Position numbers and translations under genes: made by a program. The notes under the pieces are model-generated. The model did not search any database and was not told the origin of the DNA. It saw nothing but the letters and a program-made list of their open reading frames with translations. From Rhodococcus sp. KRD162 (GTDB lineage Bacteria; Actinomycetota; Actinomycetes; Mycobacteriales; Mycobacteriaceae): a stretch of DNA of 64,000 nucleotides. Below are positions 62,320 through 64,000 of the stretch, piece by piece (within the stretch, counting starts at the first letter, position 1; the number at the start of each line of letters is the position of its first letter). Location of the stretch: positions 428,544-492,543 of the forward strand of contig NZ_JABFAU010000003.1 in the NCBI RefSeq assembly GCF_017168335.1. The letters run 5' to 3'.

Positions 62320-62516
62320 CAGCTTCCGACAGTGAGGGCGTGGGACCGACCGGTGCCGCGCCCTCGATCGCGGAACTGCAGGATCGAGGATGTGGCCTTC
62401 ACGGCTCCATCCGGCTCGGGCTCGTACGCATCGTTGCGTACGAACTAGTTCGAGGGTGAAAGCCACAAGCTTCCCCGTGCGACACCGCGCTGGGACTGAA
62501 CATGATGAGGAAGTAA
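62320..62516 (+). promoter_or_regulatory. structured 5' leader of the porin mRNA, possible cis-regulatory RNA
   Basis: Stems seen: P1 GAGGGCG/CGCCCTC (62334-62340 with 62359-62365); alternative P1' CCTCGATC/GATCGAGG (62362-62369 with 62382-62389), which shares bases with P1 and so excludes it; P2 GTGGCCTTCAC/GTGAAAGCCAC (62392-62402 with 62456-62466, one mismatch), enclosing P3 TCGTACGCA/TGCGTACGA (62422-62430 with 62435-62443, TCGT loop). The ribosome-binding site GAGGAAG follows near 62507. No known riboswitch class was recognised. Confidence 0.6.
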
Positions 62517-63290
62517 ATGACGGAGATCCAGAAGTCGCGGCGCAGCCGGGGACTCAAGTCCATGAGCGTCGCAGTTGCTGCCAGCGCTTCGGTAGTCGGC
62601 CTGGTACTCGGTACCGGAACCGCTTCCGCCGCTGTCGACAGCTCCAACTCGATCGTCGACAACGATGGCAACACCATCACGGTGACGCTGTCCGACACCT
62701 TCATCAACGGTGTCGCCCCGCTCGACGGCAGCCCGCTCACCCGTGAGTGGTTCGCCAACGGCCGCGCTTCCTACGATGTCCAGGGCCCCACGGCCGACGA
62801 CTTCGAGGGCACCCTCAAGATCGGTTACCAGATCGGCTACCCGCTGAGCCTCAACGGTGGAGTCACCGTCGAGTGGTCTTCGCCTTCCGCTGAGTTCAAC
62901 CTCGGCTCGGGCAACGAATCCAGCGTCACAGGCACGCTGCCGATTGTCGGCGCTGGAGATCCCTCGGTAGTACTCGGCGGCGCGGGCACTTCCAGCACCG
63001 GCCTCGACGTCGGCGTTCAGCTGATCCCGCAGGCCACCGGCACCATCGCACTGACCAACGGCCCCGGCGTCGTCCAGTCCGAGAGCGCATACGCAGTGCT
63101 CAACGACTCGGCCGACATCACCTCGTCCGAGGGTGACGCAGCAGGCACCAGCGGATCCATCCAGGTCGCGAACCTGCACGGCACCGCCACCGGCATCCTG
63201 GGCAACGTCACGATCCGTCCGTACGTTTCGCTGACCAGCGCAACGGGCGACACGGCCATCACCTACGGCGTCCCGGTCCGCCTCAACTGA
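62517..63290 (+). CDS. MspA-family outer-membrane porin
   Basis: 257 residues. Sec signal peptide (1-40; AAVDS after GTASA). The mature part matches the MspA family: DGNTITVTLSDTFINGVAPLDGSPLTREWFANGRASYDV, ADDFEGTLKIGYQIGYPLSL, and the C-terminal LTSATGDTAITYGVP. MspA-type porins form octameric channels through the mycolate outer membrane, so the host is probably mycolic-acid bearing. The central loop differs from MspA and includes SGNESSVTGTLP. It is led by a strong promoter and a folded leader, and followed by an 18-bp hairpin. Confidence 0.92.
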   Translation: MTEIQKSRRSRGLKSMSVAVAASASVVGLVLGTGTASAAVDSSNSIVDNDGNTITVTLSDTFINGVAPLDGSPLTREWFANGRASYDVQGPTADDFEGTLKIGYQIGYPLSLNGGVTVEWSSPSAEFNLGSGNESSVTGTLPIVGAGDPSVVLGGAGTSSTGLDVGVQLIPQATGTIALTNGPGVVQSESAYAVLNDSADITSSEGDAAGTSGSIQVANLHGTATGILGNVTIRPYVSLTSATGDTAITYGVPVRLN

Positions 63291-63345
63291 TTTCCGAATC
63301 GGTTGTAGCTCGGTGACACAGCGTCACCTGCAGTAAATCGAGACA

Positions 63346-63385
63346 AGTTCAGGCCCGCACGGATCACTCCGTGCGGGCCTGAACT
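63346..63385 (+). terminator. strong hairpin downstream of the porin gene
   Basis: Perfect 18-bp arms (63346-63363 and 63368-63385) starting AGTTCAGGCCCGCACGGA with a 4-nt loop. No T-run, 55 bp after the porin stop. Probably a terminator or mRNA-stabilising 3' structure. Confidence 0.75.
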
Positions 63386-63435
63386 ATGTTCGGAACACGA
63401 TAATCAGACTTGTACAGAGAGGCACTGAAGCAAAG

Positions 63436-63879
63436 ATGCACTCGAAAGCCCGTTTCACAGTTGTCGCTGCAGGGGCTGTCCTTGCTCTCGGCTTCGCTGC
63501 CGGTTGCAGCAGCGACGATTCTGCAGCCTCCGGTGAGAACTCGGACGTCTGCAACACCTTCGCCACCGACCACAATGCGTTCGTGGGCCTCGTCGATGCA
63601 GGGCCGGGTTCCGCCGAGAACATCGACAAATGGACCGCAGACAAGCAGGCCGCCGTCGACAAGCTGAAGGCGTTGCCGAGCACCGCGTCGGGCGAGGTTG
63701 CCAGCTCGCTGACAACCTTCAGCGACGGACTGCCGGCGGACACCCTCGATCTGTCGACCACGGACAGCGAGTCCGGGAAGGCCTTCGTCGACAACGCCGC
63801 GGCCGTGGCCTCGGCATGTGAAGCCGATGGCACCACGATCACGCTCGACACACTGCCGCTGTCCAGTTTCACCAACTGA
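63436..63879 (+). CDS. putative lipoprotein, function unknown
   Basis: 147 residues. Signal peptide with lipobox LGFAAGC (Cys24), then SSDDSAASGENS linker and a small helical domain (65-147) with two Cys (DVCNTF and ASACEAD) that may form a disulphide. Resembles abundant short actinobacterial lipoproteins; family not named. Its ATG has a weak GAAG upstream. A palindrome starts 17 bp after the stop. Confidence 0.8.
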   Translation: MHSKARFTVVAAGAVLALGFAAGCSSDDSAASGENSDVCNTFATDHNAFVGLVDAGPGSAENIDKWTADKQAAVDKLKALPSTASGEVASSLTTFSDGLPADTLDLSTTDSESGKAFVDNAAAVASACEADGTTITLDTLPLSSFTN

Positions 63880-63896
63880 GCACTCACCCACCAACG

Positions 63897-63945
63897 AATG
63901 AATGCGCCTTTCACACGCTCAGAGTGTGTGAAAGGCGCATTCATT
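63897..63945. repeat. 49-bp palindrome, family B, after the lipoprotein gene
   Basis: 24-bp stem centred on 63921 with one G-T pair; arms AATGAATGCGCCTTTCACAC and complement. CACCAA (63890-63895 area) and TTGGTG just outside extend it with a 4-nt bulge. The TGCGCCTTT core is shared with the 47005-47054 element. Confidence 0.9.
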
Positions 63946-64000
63946 GGTGAAACAGGGCCCGCAACTGCATGCAACTGCACGCAGGGGCAGGGGCGGGGGC

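Noticed and set aside
63312..63328. Palindrome GGTGAC-ACAGC-GTCACC after the porin gene
   Set aside because: Short (6-bp arms), and the 18-bp hairpin just downstream is the stronger 3' structure; kept only as a note.
1..64000. tRNA, rRNA, insertion sequences, prophage genes, CRISPR arrays
   Set aside because: None was recognised. No transposase or integrase motif and no regularly spaced repeat array occurs among the open frames or intergenic regions.

Overview
The window is a GC-rich actinobacterial chromosome segment, most likely from Rhodococcus or a close relative in the Nocardiaceae. The evidence is an MspA-type porin, many leaderless or GTG-started genes, and a gene order that follows the Mycobacterium tuberculosis block Rv0946c-Rv0959 (pgi, chorismate mutase, uvrD1/pcrA, M23 peptidase, sucC-sucD, Rv0954- and Rv0955-like proteins, purN-purH, MoxR-like ATPase and VWA protein) and Rv0981-Rv0984 (mprA-mprB-pepD-moaB2). 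No rRNA, tRNA, insertion sequence, prophage or CRISPR array was seen; apart from a few accessory insertions this is a core-genome region.

Layout. 1-6.4 kb: end of an acyl-ACP desaturase-like gene, a universal stress protein, thyA-folA-cupin on the minus strand, a Fpg/Nei glycosylase, a type-B carboxylesterase and a MOSC protein. 6.5-9.7 kb: a three-gene catabolic operon (CaiB/BaiF CoA-transferase, HMG-CoA lyase-like enzyme, D-2-hydroxyacid dehydrogenase). 9.7-18.2 kb: a TMEM175-type channel, an APC permease, a flavoprotein disulfide reductase, an SDR, and a lipid-metabolism locus in which a TetR regulator with a 23-bp palindromic operator lies between an enoyl-CoA hydratase/acyltransferase pair and an AidB-type acyl-CoA dehydrogenase. 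18.3-42.1 kb: the Rv0946c-Rv0959-like core block, interrupted by sfnG (a family member at the Rv0953c position) and by a DUF559/AbiEi-like gene bracketed by two related 60-bp palindromes. 42.1-44.2 kb: a DUF1707 protein, a lipoprotein and an AEC transporter.

44.2-47.0 kb is a zinc-starvation regulon: zinc-free paralogues of S18, S14, L33 and L28 on one strand, and a CobW-like protein plus L31B and a Cys-less L32 on the other, with two Zur-like boxes between them. The CobW-like gene carries a single-base frameshift. 47.1-56.5 kb holds a ferritin-like/VIT1 transporter, RtcB, DedA, a methyltransferase, a NarL-type two-component system, a Tat-exported phosphatase with a PHO-box-like promoter, CorA, a second frameshifted gene (VOC family) and a PASTA protein. 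56.6-62 kb: a TRIC channel and the envelope-stress set mprA-mprB-pepD-moaB2, with the same TCTCAG-N5-TCTCAG repeat in front of mprA and pepD. The end carries an MspA porin preceded by a good promoter and a foldable leader of about 200 nt, then a lipoprotein.

The best leads are: two families of long near-perfect palindromes at gene ends; the palindrome-bracketed DUF559 gene; the MspA leader with mutually exclusive hairpins; a match to the PafBC-type (RecA-independent) DNA-damage promoter at pcrA; a desaturase that has lost most visible di-iron ligands; and two single-base frameshifts that are either genuine gene losses or assembly errors.
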